A stretch of 64,000 nucleotides of DNA, from the NCBI GenBank assembly GCA_916613615.1, contig OU744736.1, positions 16,131,724 through 16,195,723 on the forward strand, given 5' to 3'. The stretch comes from Steromphala cineraria (taxonomy: Eukaryota; Mollusca; Gastropoda; Trochida; Trochidae). Made by a program: the position numbers and the translations under genes. Under the pieces are notes generated by a model. The model saw only the letters and a program-made list of their open reading frames with translations. It searched no databases and was not told where the DNA came from. Positions 1 through 13,080 of the stretch are shown here, piece after piece (the stretch's first letter is position 1; each line of letters starts with the position of its first letter).

Positions 1-380
1 TACCAGCTGAATATGATAAAATAATCGTCATTTAAAATATTTCATACTATTTTGATTTCGATTTAAATCTAACACACATTAAATGGCTTTAAATTTCATT
101 CCTACCTGCATCAAAAAATATTCTTGATACATGTATAATTATCTTGTCTACCTTTAAACCAGGTACCTCACAGGTAGAATGCCTAACGAGTCTTTGTTCA
201 TTAACTAACAGGCAGGTCAAAATATAACTCAAAATTTGAAGCATATATGGCTGTTAAAGAAAGCTTTGAGATTGAAGTATCATTGAAGTTTTGGTTGGAC
301 GTAGTATACTGGGGAATAGTTTGCTGTTAAGGATTTTTGACAACAATTAAACCAAATAATTTTACTCAGATTGGGAGACT

Positions 381-745
381 TTAAAGGGGCAGTAGCACGT
401 TTTTAGGGGGAACATAAGATGATGTCAGGAAAATGAAAATTAATGGTTCCTATTGAAAGACAATGTATCTAAACTAAATGGAGCAGTAATAATTCAAATA
501 TATAACGTAAAGTTTAGCCATGCCATGCCTCTTTCTTACAGAAAATGAATTAAAGGTGTTCACACAAAATGGCCGCCAATGGATTTTATGTAAATCTTCA
601 TACTTTGTCCTCTGACTATGGTTGATTGGCTTGAGTAACGAGATTTTTGTCACTGTCAAAATAATACATTTAGCATTAACTTACAATTATCAGTCAAAAT
701 TTTGAAATATAAAATTATCAAAAAAACGTGCTACTTCCCCTTTAG
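381..745 (-). mobile_element. TTAA MITE, family 1, copy 1 (365 bp)
   Basis: Ends are terminal inverted repeats AGGGGCAGTAGCACG, with TTAA at the left and TTAG (one change) at the right. Inside is a region with CGGCCATTTTG/GTGTGAACACC-type sequence shared with the copies at 15832 and 40164. This copy is inverted relative to the other two. The TTAA target and short size suggest a piggyBac-like nonautonomous element (inference). Confidence 0.85.
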
Positions 746-2130
746 ATACTATTCAATATTGTTCTCAATTTTCAAATAGTTATAGTATCTTAGAAAATGA
801 TGCTAAGTTGTTAACTTGTTTTTAAAATAATGCATTTTTATAATATCAAAATAAATCTTTTGTTCATAACCATATTTTCATAAAGTTAAAGATAAATATC
901 CTATAATAATTTTCTTTTTAAATACAAATTTTGTTCATGTTTCTATTAAAAACATATTTTTGGGGTGACAAAATTGTGAATTGTCTCTTAATAAATAAGT
1001 TTTGTGCTATTTTTTCATCAATCTTCTTGCCTTAAGAACACATTGACCTAAATTCCATGTCATATCTTCTTTGCATGACATGACCTAATATTTGGGATTA
1101 GAAGTAATCAAGCATGAAATTGACTATTCAAACCTGATCACCATAAAGAAGACAATAATTGCTTTGTCCCTTCAACAACCTCCACTTACAGTTCATTGAG
1201 TGCAACAGATAAAGTCAGGGCATAGTTATCTATGGCAATACTTCAGAGTGAAAAAAATTGCTGTCAGAATAATTGTGTACAAATAGTAAAATTAATCTAA
1301 TTTCTGAATGCATCTATATAAAACATAGTTGTATAGTACACTGTACTCTCAATTTAAAAAAATGTATAAAACATTCTTTTTTCTATTTTAAAAAATATGT
1401 AAATATTTTTTTTCTGTAATTTGGTATCCTACCTCTAAAAGTGTGAATATAGAATAGTTAATTTCCTTCTTATCATTGATTTTCATATTTTGAAATATAG
1501 CGGTGTTATTCATGTTTTGAATGAGTCTAATTCTGGATATGATCCCTTTTCCAATTTTAAAAGATGAAGTTGATAATAATTGTAGTCTTCTACAGTAATT
1601 ATCTAAACAAATGCAATACTTCAACTTGACAAATATGAACATCCAGTTGAATGCTATATGGTATAAGGGAGACAACTTTCCTTTCAGTTGATATGATACC
1701 ATAGATTGTTGGGGTAGCTATTATAGAGTAAATGAGATTATAGAGTTTTAGTCATTATATTTATTATACTATTTGTCATTATTTTAGGAACCACACCTAG
1801 AATCTGAAAAAATGTCATTGTTCTATTACCTGCAATTACCCGGTAACTAAATCGATTCACTATAGAATTTAAAATTATATCATTTCTCAAAAAATCTGAT
1901 AAATCTATTTATCATGATTTCGCCATAAAAATCTAAAATGATATCTTTTATAGTATATATATAATATTGATTTGAAACCATTTTTTAACAAAACCTGAAA
2001 TGATAAATAATATCTATCTTACAAATTCTGAACATCACATTAAAAAAACGACTGTTATGATTCAATGAAATATATTAACTTATATGTTCCTTTATAGTCT
2101 GTTATAAAGTCCCTTGAGAAAAAATATTCA
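746..2130. other. No gene seen
   Basis: AT-rich intergenic or intronic sequence. Only short ORFs with no family resemblance. The minus-strand 104-codon frame around 1388-1702 has no splice context or homology that I can see. Confidence 0.5.
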
Positions 2131-2134
2131 ATGT

Positions 2135-2271
2135 TTGACCAACCAGTCTAGAAAAGTAGACAAAGTGAACATCACTCAGCTCTAGGAAAGCATCCTCTGG
2201 GCTCCGTTTTGTTATAATACATGCATTGTTTTAAAATATTGTCAATATTGAAAAAATACTTCTGAGACTAT
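2135..2271. repeat. Dispersed repeat, copy 1
   Basis: Shares with 14958-15085 a ~130-bp segment that includes the words GACCAACCAGTCTAGAAAAG, TTGTTATAATACATGCATTG and ATACTTCTGAGACTA. It is part of an old interspersed repeat of unknown type. Confidence 0.7.
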
Positions 2272-2408
2272 GGCCCCAAACAAAATAAAAAAATGTCTGG
2301 GCTTTGCATACAGTAAACATTGATGAGATGATGGGATTACTTTTCTATTTCCAAATATTTTTTTTAAATATTGAATATGAAAAAAATCATCAGAATTTGA
2401 CAAAAACT

Positions 2409-4351
2409 AGATTAGCGTTTGCGGGATACCGCAAAAGCAGAGCAGCCCCGGAACTTTGGGTTTCGCCTTACCCTGTTCCGCCTTTTACAGGCCTCACCAA
2501 ATTGGGAATTTTCTCGTGACCTTGACCTTTGACACTCAAGGTCACACAATCAATGAACACATTTCATTGAGTATAACATTATTGTAATGAAATAAAGTGT
2601 TAAAAATACAATTAATCCATTTTCTCCTTATATGTTGACCTTGCTGTGACCTTGACCTTCGACAGTTCGTACCCAAAACTTTTTTTAAATGTTGTACTTC
2701 TCAAGAGATAATATATACAAAATCTAAACTTCATAGCACAAAATTTTTTCAAGTTATTGTGTTTACAAGGAATTGCAATAACTCATATCTCATGACCTTG
2801 ACCTTTGACCTTCAAGGTCACACAATAATTGAACACTTTTTATTGAGTATAACAATCATGTATTGATTAAAAGTGATCATAGTTAAAACTAGATTAGTGT
2901 TTGCGGGACACCGCAAAAACAGAGCAGCCCCGCAACTTGGGGTTTCGCCTTACCCTGTTCCGCCTTCTACAAGCCTCAGCATATTGGGCATTTTCTTGTG
3001 ACCTTGACCTTTGACACTCAAGGTCATGCAATCAATGAATACATTTCATTGAATATAACATTAATGTAACAAATTAAAGAGGTAAAAGTAAAAATAACCC
3101 ATTTTCTCAATATTTGTTGACCTTGCTGTGACCTTGACCTTTGACACTTCATACCCAAAACCATTCCAAAATTTTGTACTTCTCAAGAGATAATACATAC
3201 AAAATTTAAACTTCATAGCACAAAAACTTTTCAAGTTATCGCGTTTACAAATAATTTTTAAGTGATTTTATAGCTCGTGACCTTGACCTTTGATCTTGAA
3301 TGTGACCATGTCATTGTAAGTCCCCAGAGGTGTAAACAATTATACATCTTTATAAGTTCTGAAAAACTGAATTGGATTAAGTTATATCCATATTAGTTCC
3401 ACATTGTAATAACACAAAACTCATGACCTTGACCTTTGACCTTCATGGTTACACAATCAATGAACACTTTTCAATGAGTATAACAATCATCTATTGCTTA
3501 AAAGTGTTCATAGTTAAAATAAAGCATTTTCGCAAAACCATGCTAAAGTCATGACCTTGCTGTGACCTTGACCTTGGACAGATTGTAGCGAAAACCTTTT
3601 CAAAATTTTTTACTCTTCCAAGGATGTTATATATCAAGTTAGAGCTTCATAGCACAAAAACTTTTCAAGTTATCGCGTTTACAAGGAATTTTTTAGTGAT
3701 TTTATAGCTCGTGACCTTGACCTTTGACCTTGAAAGAGAACCTGTCATTCTAAGTCCCCAGAGGTATGGACACTTATACATGTTTATGAGTTCTGAAAAG
3801 CTTAATGAGATCAAGTTATATCCAAATTAGTTGCACATTGCAATAACACAAATCTCATGACCTTGACCTTTGACCTTCAAGGTTACACAATCAATGAACA
3901 CTTTTCATTGAGTATAACAATCATCTATTGATTACAAGTGTTCATAGTTAAAATAAAGCATTTTCGCAAAACCATGCTAAAGTAATGACCTCGCTGTGAC
4001 CTTGACCTTGGACAGATTGTAGCGAAAACCTTTTCAAAATTTTTTACTCTTCCAAGGATGTTATATATCAAGTTAGAGCTTCATAGCACAAAAACTTTTC
4101 AAGTTATCGCGTTTACAAGGAATTTTTTAGTGATTTTATAGCTCGTGACCTTGACCTTTGACCTTGAAGGTGATCATGTCAAAATCGTTCCCCCGAGGTA
4201 TAAGCAGTAAGTTATAAATACAAGTTCTGGAAAGCTTAGTAGAAAAAAGTTATAGCCATTAGTATGAGTGCGGCGGACGCGGCGGCGGCGGCGGCGGCGG
4301 CGGAAACTGCACAAATACTGATAGCAGCCCCGACTAAGTCGGGGCTGCTAA
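2409..4351. repeat. Tandem GGTCA/DR1 array with GGC tract and terminal hairpin
   Basis: Units of roughly 430-480 bp (starts near 2409 and 2888, later units near 3549 and 3982). Each carries several GTGACCTTGACCTTTGACC words. At least five exact TGACCTTTGACCT sites (2799, 3430, 3718, 3864, 4152) equal the DR1 nuclear-receptor element AGGTCAAAGGTCA. The first units open with GTTTGCGG...CCGCAAA and AGCAGCCCCG. The array closes with a GGC run (4269-4305) and the hairpin GCAGCCCCGACTAAGTCGG at 4323-4350. Helitron-like ends are possible but not shown. Confidence 0.8.
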
Positions 4352-4660
4352 TGATGCGTATAAACTTTTGATCACTTTATCGCTGTATCTTTGAATGCTT
4401 ACACGAACAGAAACGAGTAAATTCTTAAAGTTTCATTTTTTTCTACATTCTTTTTTTTTTCCCTTGTCAATATCTAGAGAAAAAAGGCTTGATGCTAGGG
4501 TTTGAAACTGACACGGACGGAAACCAGAAACAAATTTCTTTTTTTCCTAGGCCTTAATGTTAGTCTACTTCAAAATTATCGTTTGCAAGCACATTACTTC
4601 CTTGTTATAGTAACAATTAAGAAATGAATAAAGATAGTTATCATAAGGTCTAACTCTCAC

Positions 4661-4733
4661 CTTAAAGAGCTTGTTTTCCTTTCCTTCAGGGTACTCCATA
4701 TCCTTTGGATTAAATCCATGGTATAAATCACAC
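4661..4733 (-). CDS. EF-hand-like gene, exon 7 (residues 169-193)
   Basis: 73 bases, acceptor TGATTTTCAG, donor GTGAGAG. It encodes WCDLYHGFNPKDMEYP and EGKENKLFK. If the donor is skipped the frame stays open to a stop near 4565, adding about 32 less convincing residues. Which version is real needs transcript data. Confidence 0.6.
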
Positions 4734-7700
4734 CTGAAAATCACATAACACAATATATTGATTAGAAATTTAATTGAATCTCTTTAACCCCACATTTCAA
4801 TGTTCAAGCAATAATTAACCACAAATTTCTAGCAACATAAAATGGAAAGTAATTACTTATTGTTTCAATTAACATTTTTTAATTTATCTAATTAATCCTT
4901 ATAACTCTTACCATAGAATGAGATCAAAGTATTCACTGAGTTGTATTCGGCCGACCTCTTCAAAAGCTTCCTTCATATGTTTGATCCGATGCATCAATTT
5001 TAGTGGGGCAATTGTTCTTCCACACATCTTCAAAGATAAAAAATATCAAATTGTAATTTTAAATTTTTTGCTGAAATTCTGCAATGTGTAGTCTGACATA
5101 TTGTTTGATATTTGTAAATAAATTTGGGCAATATAATGCTTCTTACTTTTCATGACATCATATTTTCAGAGTTGATAATCTTTTGGCAGAGCTATAAAGG
5201 AAATTATAGACATCTTCTATTCCATTACTTTCTCAGATCTTGATGAAAGGGAAATAACTCTTGTCACAATAACGGAACTCCAAGAACACATAGTAAGCAT
5301 TGACATGGCTCTATAGGTAATCAAATGATATCAAGTAACCACATCTATGGCACCAAGATTTTATTTCCTTGGTAAACTTTCATATTGCCAAACAAGAAAT
5401 GGTTTGGATACAAGCCTTGCTTACTACAGTTGTCCAAGATGCCAAGAAATCTAGTCAACGATCTACAATGATTACCTTTTCCCTGAGAAACCCCCCAAAA
5501 ACACACTGATAGCACTCTATCAAAATGAGTGGTTACAAAGTCCCGGTTCGACCACCCATAGACAACTTGTAGGTGTAAGAAAATACTGTGAAAGGTCATG
5601 TTTTTAACAATGTTGAAAATCTTGTTTTGCATTTGGACCTTTGGAAACCTTAAAAAACATGCCTAAAGCACTCTTCTAATATGCTTACGAGAGCTAACAA
5701 AATCTTTCATTTTACTATCTATAGATGTAGAAGTAAGCAAATCGAACAATCAAGAAAATCTTTTGTTTCATGGACCACTGACCTTGAAAAGAAACAACAA
5801 AACACTGAAAGAACACTATAACAAGCAAATTAGTGGTAACATAATCTTGCATATAAACAACTGACATTGAGAACAAACTGAAAGTACTCTATTTAGAAGC
5901 CAATGAGTGGTAATAAAACATTGTAATTGACCATGAAGATCATTGTAGTTGCAAGCAAATAGTCCCAAAAGCGTTTTATACAATCTAGAAAATATTGCTC
6001 TTGTATTGGACAACTGACCTTGAGAACCCCTCAAAAAAACAAAAACAACAAAACCCTAAAGCCTTCTAGCAAGAAGCCAACGAGAGGTAACAGATTATTT
6101 CATGGACCAACTCCCAATATGCACAAACTTCAAATTGTTCCATTGAAACCAGCAAAAAAAGTCAGAATAATCAAAATATCAAAAGGCACCACTACACCAG
6201 AAAGTTTAACCTCATACCAAGTTTAGTTAAACAAATAGTATATTGAGCTATGGCCCAGAAACGGACCCCAACCCACAATATGCACTAAGTTCAAACTGTT
6301 TCCATGCAAACCAGAAAAAAACAAAAACTTAAAATAACCCAAATAGCAAAAAGTGCCACTCCATCATTAGGTCTAACCACATACCAAGTTTCGTAAAAAT
6401 ATTTTGAAAGGTTTTTGAGATATGGTCCGGAAACGAAAGCATTTCAGTACCACGAAATTACAGAATTACGGAACCAAGGAACCACGGACGGAACCGAAAA
6501 CAAAGCTTTGCGGGGGACATAATTACAAATAGTTCGAACTAACAACTTCACTGTGTTTTAACAAATCAAGACCATTTCGTTTTCTTGACTGACCAATGAC
6601 TTTGAAAAACCAAACAAACACACTGAAAGCACACTATCAAGAGCAAAGTAAAAAATCGTGCATTTGTTTATCCAAAGACAACATGTAGGATTAACCAAAT
6701 AGTCCGATAAGACGTGTTCTTTAACCATCCAGATACAATAGATACAGATAGTCAATGCACCACTAAACTTGAGCAATTCAAATATACACTATGTAAGTTC
6801 TCTATCAAGAAGCGATGAGTGATAACAGAATCTTGCAATAGTCAAATGATAAATCATATGTATGAGTGGGACAATGGTTCGAAAAGTCCCTAAAATGTTG
6901 GTCTTCTTATGGACCACTGACCTTGAGGGATCTGAGAAGAGTATGTTTGTCCAGCACCATCCCCTTCATGTCTCCTGCCTCATACAGCTGGTAGGCTACC
7001 CTCACGTTGTTGATCTCCTCAAACCTGGGACGACATTACATAATGTTTCACTCATACATATAATCATTTGTTTTAATTATTACAGTGTTGTTCCTAGGTG
7101 ATTAGCTGGCTATTCTGAGCATATGGGACCCCTTGCAATGGTTGAAGTATTCTACTTCTGCAGATTTTAAGACACATCAAGCCAAAAGGGTGAGGAAATT
7201 TCCCCAGGACCTCCTTTAGGAACAACACTTAAATATACATTTTATATGGGATTTTTTTATATTTTGATTGATGAGAGAAGTTGACAAGAGCTGAAACCTT
7301 TTTGATATAGAGAAAGATTTTGATAAGATTGGACACTTTTCATTTTTGACATTTTTCTGTAAAGCAAGAATGTAAACACCGTATGGTAAATAATAACTTT
7401 TGATGATTCGATGTTCTATAGTAAGTGAAATAACTTTATTCATTCATATGTGATCAATTATCTTTGCCATGGTAAGAAATGCAACGGTACTAACATGTAT
7501 CTATATTGTCAAATACGTATTCATCCATGTCTGAATTGCTATTCTTCATAAATACCATATCTTCCTGTATAACCACCCGGGAACTTTAAATTTTGATTTA
7601 ATTGCTCTTTTTAAAGGGGCATAATTCATGGTCACTTTAATTTTCAAAGTAACTTAAATAGGTTTGTGATACATAAAATTGCTCCTTGAAGCTTCGCGAA

Positions 7701-10700
7701 GTACTTCTATATATTTCTGAAGCAAAAAAATGTCTCGCGTTTGCTTAATTTTGATGTAATTGCTCTTTTTATAGGGGCGTAAGTCAAGGTCACTTTAATT
7801 TTCAAAGTTATTTAAATAGGGTTGTGATACACAAAATTGCTCCCAGAAGCAAAAATGGTAATGCCATGATTTATCTCGAATAACAGAACTCTATAGAAGA
7901 TGCAACGTTTATGTTGGTTTCAAAAGCACGAAAAATAACAATAATCATAATCAAAGACTTTATCAAACTATTATTCCAATGATTCGATATTTATTATTAT
8001 AAAATGTTTTGAACTAATATGTTCTCACGACAATGCCTTGTGAGTAAGCAGAAGAATACACTTCCTGATGGCGGCCATGTTCCACTCTGCTGTGTGCATG
8101 TTGACGGTGTGATGGAGTACCTTGTGGAGAAGACGGTACTCCAGCATCTTCAGGACCTCCTGTAACATAGTCACCATAGTATATAGTTTATGTATCTCTA
8201 TTCTTGTACTCTTAACATCTCCGGTTTAGGTAAAAATGATGAACGTTTGTTATTGATTACAAATCATTTGGAACATCCAACGAAAATAATGCTGTGTCAA
8301 ATGTTGCCCTTTTATAATAAAAATGTTGAATTATGTTATTTCTAAAATCTAACATTCCACTCAAAGAAATTCATATTGACTGAAAATTAATATTTCGCGA
8401 AACACATCTTCCTTACCGGGCATCTTCAGGACATCCTGTAACATATTTACAATTGTATATATAGTTTATGTATCTCTATTCTTGTACTCTTACACCTCGG
8501 GTTTAGGTAAACTTGATAAATCTTTGAAATTTTGTTATGGATGACAACCATCATTAGCAACATACAACGAAAATGTGAAGAAAAGATGCTGTGTCAGACG
8601 TTGACCATGTATATCATAGAAGTTGTAATTCTAACAAATCGTTATGTTATATTTTTAAAATCTAAATTCCACTCAAAGTAATTTGTATTGACTGAAACTT
8701 AATAATTCACGAAACACATCTTCTATTTACGAATACATAAGACATTCTAGAATCTTATCTCTTTGACAAGAACAAGACTTTTTTTGTGTTTTAGTATTTA
8801 AGCACTTCTTACAGATATTACGTTAGCATCTTGAAAACTTTGCAAAGGATCAGTTTGAAAAAGTAAAGAAGACAAAAGGTTTTCTACGGATGAACAATTT
8901 CTTTATTTATATGCTGAAAAACGGTATAAGGATCTATACCGAAACGTCGCTACTGTCAAATAAAGAAGTTGATCATCCATAGAATTTCCCTTGTCTCTAT
9001 TATACCATCAACTTCTAGAATGCCACTCAAACAGTTTAAACAGTTAAATGGGTTGAGTATGATTCCAATGTATCGATAGCATGTCTATGAAAATAGAAAA
9101 ACATAGCCTACTAGAAATTACAAAATGCAATTTGGAGGATCAAATTCTTACCTCTACCAGAAGACCATCGTTTTCGACTGTTATTTCCTCTGTCAGGTTT
9201 TCTCTGAATAGTTGTACTTGGAACTGAAAATAAAGAGAACCACAATTTACCACCTTATTGGTGTTGTCGAAATGCGAGAACGGTCATAACGATTAGTTAG
9301 ACTGACACAAACCAAAACCACTTATCGATGTAATAGAAAACGTCACATGTCATAACAAGGACAATGCAGAGAACATATAAACTGTTTAGGACAACATACA
9401 TCAAAATATTAAAATAAGGAAGTTAACATATAGGAAATATGGACCCAATCTGATGAATGATGACCTAAATAAATATGCCAAAACGTCTTTATTTTCACAA
9501 AAAAAGAAGTTGCTTTATCGAAAATCTTGTTGTTCTTGTGTAAAATGATGGAGACAACTCTGTACTGTCTAATTAACGTAAAAGTCTTTCCAGAAACTGC
9601 ATTCACTTGAAGATCCATGCATGGTCGTCGACTATCGTAAACATTAGATTCAAAAGAACACGTCACTACAGTAAGGATGACATTGAAAGCATGTCCACAA
9701 AGGTAAACTTTCATGAAACCAAATGAAATCCTCGTTGAAATGAATTCTAACGCTATGTATTGAAAACGTTATCCTTTCTTTAAATATCTACATGTACCTT
9801 AAACAAGAAACCAAATAAATTTCTCCGAGAAGATTTGTGCATGACGCCTATAGAAAAATAATTTAGCTCAACACTAGATAAATCATCGTCCAAACACTTT
9901 ATACCTAGATTCAGTGAAAGTCGTTGTTAAGCACTGAATCGATTGGATTAACACTGTCTGTATTGAGACACGGGAATGAATAATGACCATTGTTTGAGTC
10001 ATTTTGTGAAAAAAATCAACGTTTCCTTCAATCACTAAATCATTGTTTAAATTTATAAAATTAATGAAACATATTGTGAACAAATAGTCGAAAGAGAAAC
10101 TTTATTTATGATAAACTGAAAAGCTGAGTAATACTTATTAATATACATGTCGATTGTTGTCGTTTCACCTTTTAGATATTTTGTTAATGGTTAAACTTAA
10201 ACAAGAAAAACGTGAAAAAGTCTGATAGACTTTGGTAATATATTTTAGTATCTTCATCTTCATGAGGTTCAAACACATTTGTTTTCAAATAATTTTGTAA
10301 AAAGGTGAAAATCCTTTTTCACAGTCCTTTATCTCTCCTATGTTTTCGTTCATTCTGATCGTCATTCTAAAAGTTGAAGTTGTGTTAGTGTGGAAGATCT
10401 TTCATAAAATGCTTCCTCTTTATTCTGTATAGGCGACATATATCTATTGTCTGTGAATGTTTATTTCGCAAAATATAATGGAGAAATGGCGAATTCTTTC
10501 AAGTGTTTGGGAAATAATAAGAGCAACTCACAAAAACCATTGTTTCATCTACGTAAATAAGATGATTCTTGTAAACATTGTCAAGCCATGGACATCCGAA
10601 CCAGTCATATCATTAGGCCTATATTGCATGGCCGAACAAACCTTTCCCATCTGGGTTATAAACACTGTACTTGACTAGTATCGATTGAAGTATTTAATTG

Positions 10701-12946
10701 TTCGAACCATTCTCTTCCCTTCTATCCCCTGTTACCCATAACTCTTCCCCAGACCAATCTCTCATCTACCCACCGCGTTCAACTCCTTACCCACCCGGCA
10801 ACGCATATTGAGACACTACCTTGATTGCAATGTTTGACAGGTGTATTGTCTTGAGGGTCTGTTGAAGTGAATAACGTTCAGCGTTATCATATAGAGAAGA
10901 ATTGTCAACTGGAATTTTGAATTTACTAGACAGTTTAATTTCAAATAGCAATTCGCTAAGCATTCATCTCTGAGCTTTTCATATGCGGAAAATTTTGAAT
11001 TCAATAGACAATTTAATTTCAAATAGCGATTCGCTTAGCATATTAGCTCTGAGCTTTTCTTATGCGGAAAATACATAGATTATACATTTTGTAATAAATA
11101 TAAAGCAAGATATAGTTCTCAACACTTGATTAACACTATGTTTATAAAGCCAACTGAACTGATAGTACATCATGAATGGATGCAAATGCAAAATTCGTTC
11201 GTATAAGCCAACTGGGTATTTAACTGAAATGCAAACGGTCGACTCCTAAGACACCAATATTAGGTTAATATACACATGTACTGTCCTTAAATATAATCTA
11301 CCCTTCCCTTACGGGCGAACATTGTATTCCCAACAACGTTCCACTCGTTACCAACCGAGCAACGCTGAGTAAGACACTACGTTGATCACTGTGTTTGACA
11401 GGTATATTGTCTTGAGGGTTTGTTGCATTGAGTGATATAGACATTAAATGATTGGTGATAAAATGATTTTGTGGGTTTGAAGTTTCCGGGATATTTATGG
11501 ACGAAACTTTCATTTTATGAAAGATGATTCGACCAATTCACATAAAATTTATGTGTTCCTCCTTGAGGTTTGCATATTGTTCATTATTATTGTTTATTTG
11601 CTGGATTCCATGTATCTATTTCTATACGAACGTTTTGTCCATGTGATATCATCAAAACGGTTCGTTAGCTTTCTTTTCAATATGATAAAGATGCATTTAA
11701 CCAGAATATGTTCAACTTGTAGTTTCCCCGAAGAAAATCATGTTCATTATTGTGTGATTAACGAATGTTTATACAAAGCTTACCAATGGTTTTAAATGGT
11801 TCAGAATCACGGTAAGTGATTTAGATCGAAACGAATATTATGGATGATAGCTTCATTCTTCTTAAATCGTTTAAATCTTTCAAACTTCTGAAATGTCACT
11901 TAAAATGGTTATAAGTGACTTAGATACATTTTTCTCTTAATATTTATCAAATAGATGTAACTCTTCAACGTTTTGGATAATCAAATCTTCAAGGCCAGTT
12001 TAATTCAGATCTTGTGCATGCATGGCTTATTTTTTCATGAAATAGGCGTCACTTTTAAATGTCATTGTCACACGATAAGATATCAATCAAATCTGAAATA
12101 GGTTGTTTATAAAACGATACCTAAATATTAATCTAGTTTGCAAAAACATTGATCACAGAAAACTGTTGAAGTGTAAAGTTTATCTTTGGGTACAATTGTT
12201 TGCATAAACAGAGTTGAACATGACACGTTTTTCTTTGAGATCAAGTAGTATGTAAGGATCAAAGAAACCCAAACACCTTTTCAATAAGAATGCTTTAGAA
12301 CTGAAAATATAATTATTTTGTTTTTGAATATTGATTCCAATAAAGACTCACTCCTGTAAAAAGTATTATATTTTCCTACCTTTAGAAAATGAATTAACCT
12401 TTCATAAACATGATTCTAAGAAGCGTTTTATAGTGAATTTTTAAGTGAATTCGTCAAATATCTTCAAAACATATATGAAAAATATAAAGTTTTTAAATCT
12501 GAATATATAAATCGTGCTTTAGGTCAAGAAATGTTAATTGAAAAGACGACCCAAAAATCAGTGTCAATAGCAAACTGTTTTGGTTGAGAACTTGTGCATA
12601 GTGTTTTATGTCATATTAGATTTGATCTAAGGGATCTTGATCATGTGGTTACTTGTTTGACAAGGACATTAGAATCAATGTCAAAACGTCGCTTGTTAGA
12701 ATAAAGAAGTTGTAAATATATTTAAAAAACTCCATTCTTTACCAGGCCAACTTCTAGAAAGTGAATAATAGAAGTCGGATCAACACGAATGAAGCTTACT
12801 ACTCACCCCTAATGTTCTGGCAAGGCATCTGAAAAGAATACAAAATAGAACTGAACACATTTTATCAGTCATTTATGATATATTTGTACATATTCCATTT
12901 CTACTGGTACTAATAGTGCCATTTTCGAACAACTATATGTTCAATA

Positions 12947-12995
<49 letters not shown>

Positions 12996-13043
12996 TTATT
13001 ACTACTACTATTACTACTACTATTACTACTACTACTACTACTG

Positions 13044-13080
<37 letters not shown>

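Noticed and set aside
474..659. 61-codon ORF conserved at 474-659 and 15916-16101
   Set aside because: Both lie inside copies of the same MITE. Identity follows from repeat identity, and the third copy has deletions that break the frame.
2409..4351. CRISPR-like array
   Set aside because: Eukaryotic sequence with long diverged units, no uniform short repeats or unique spacers.
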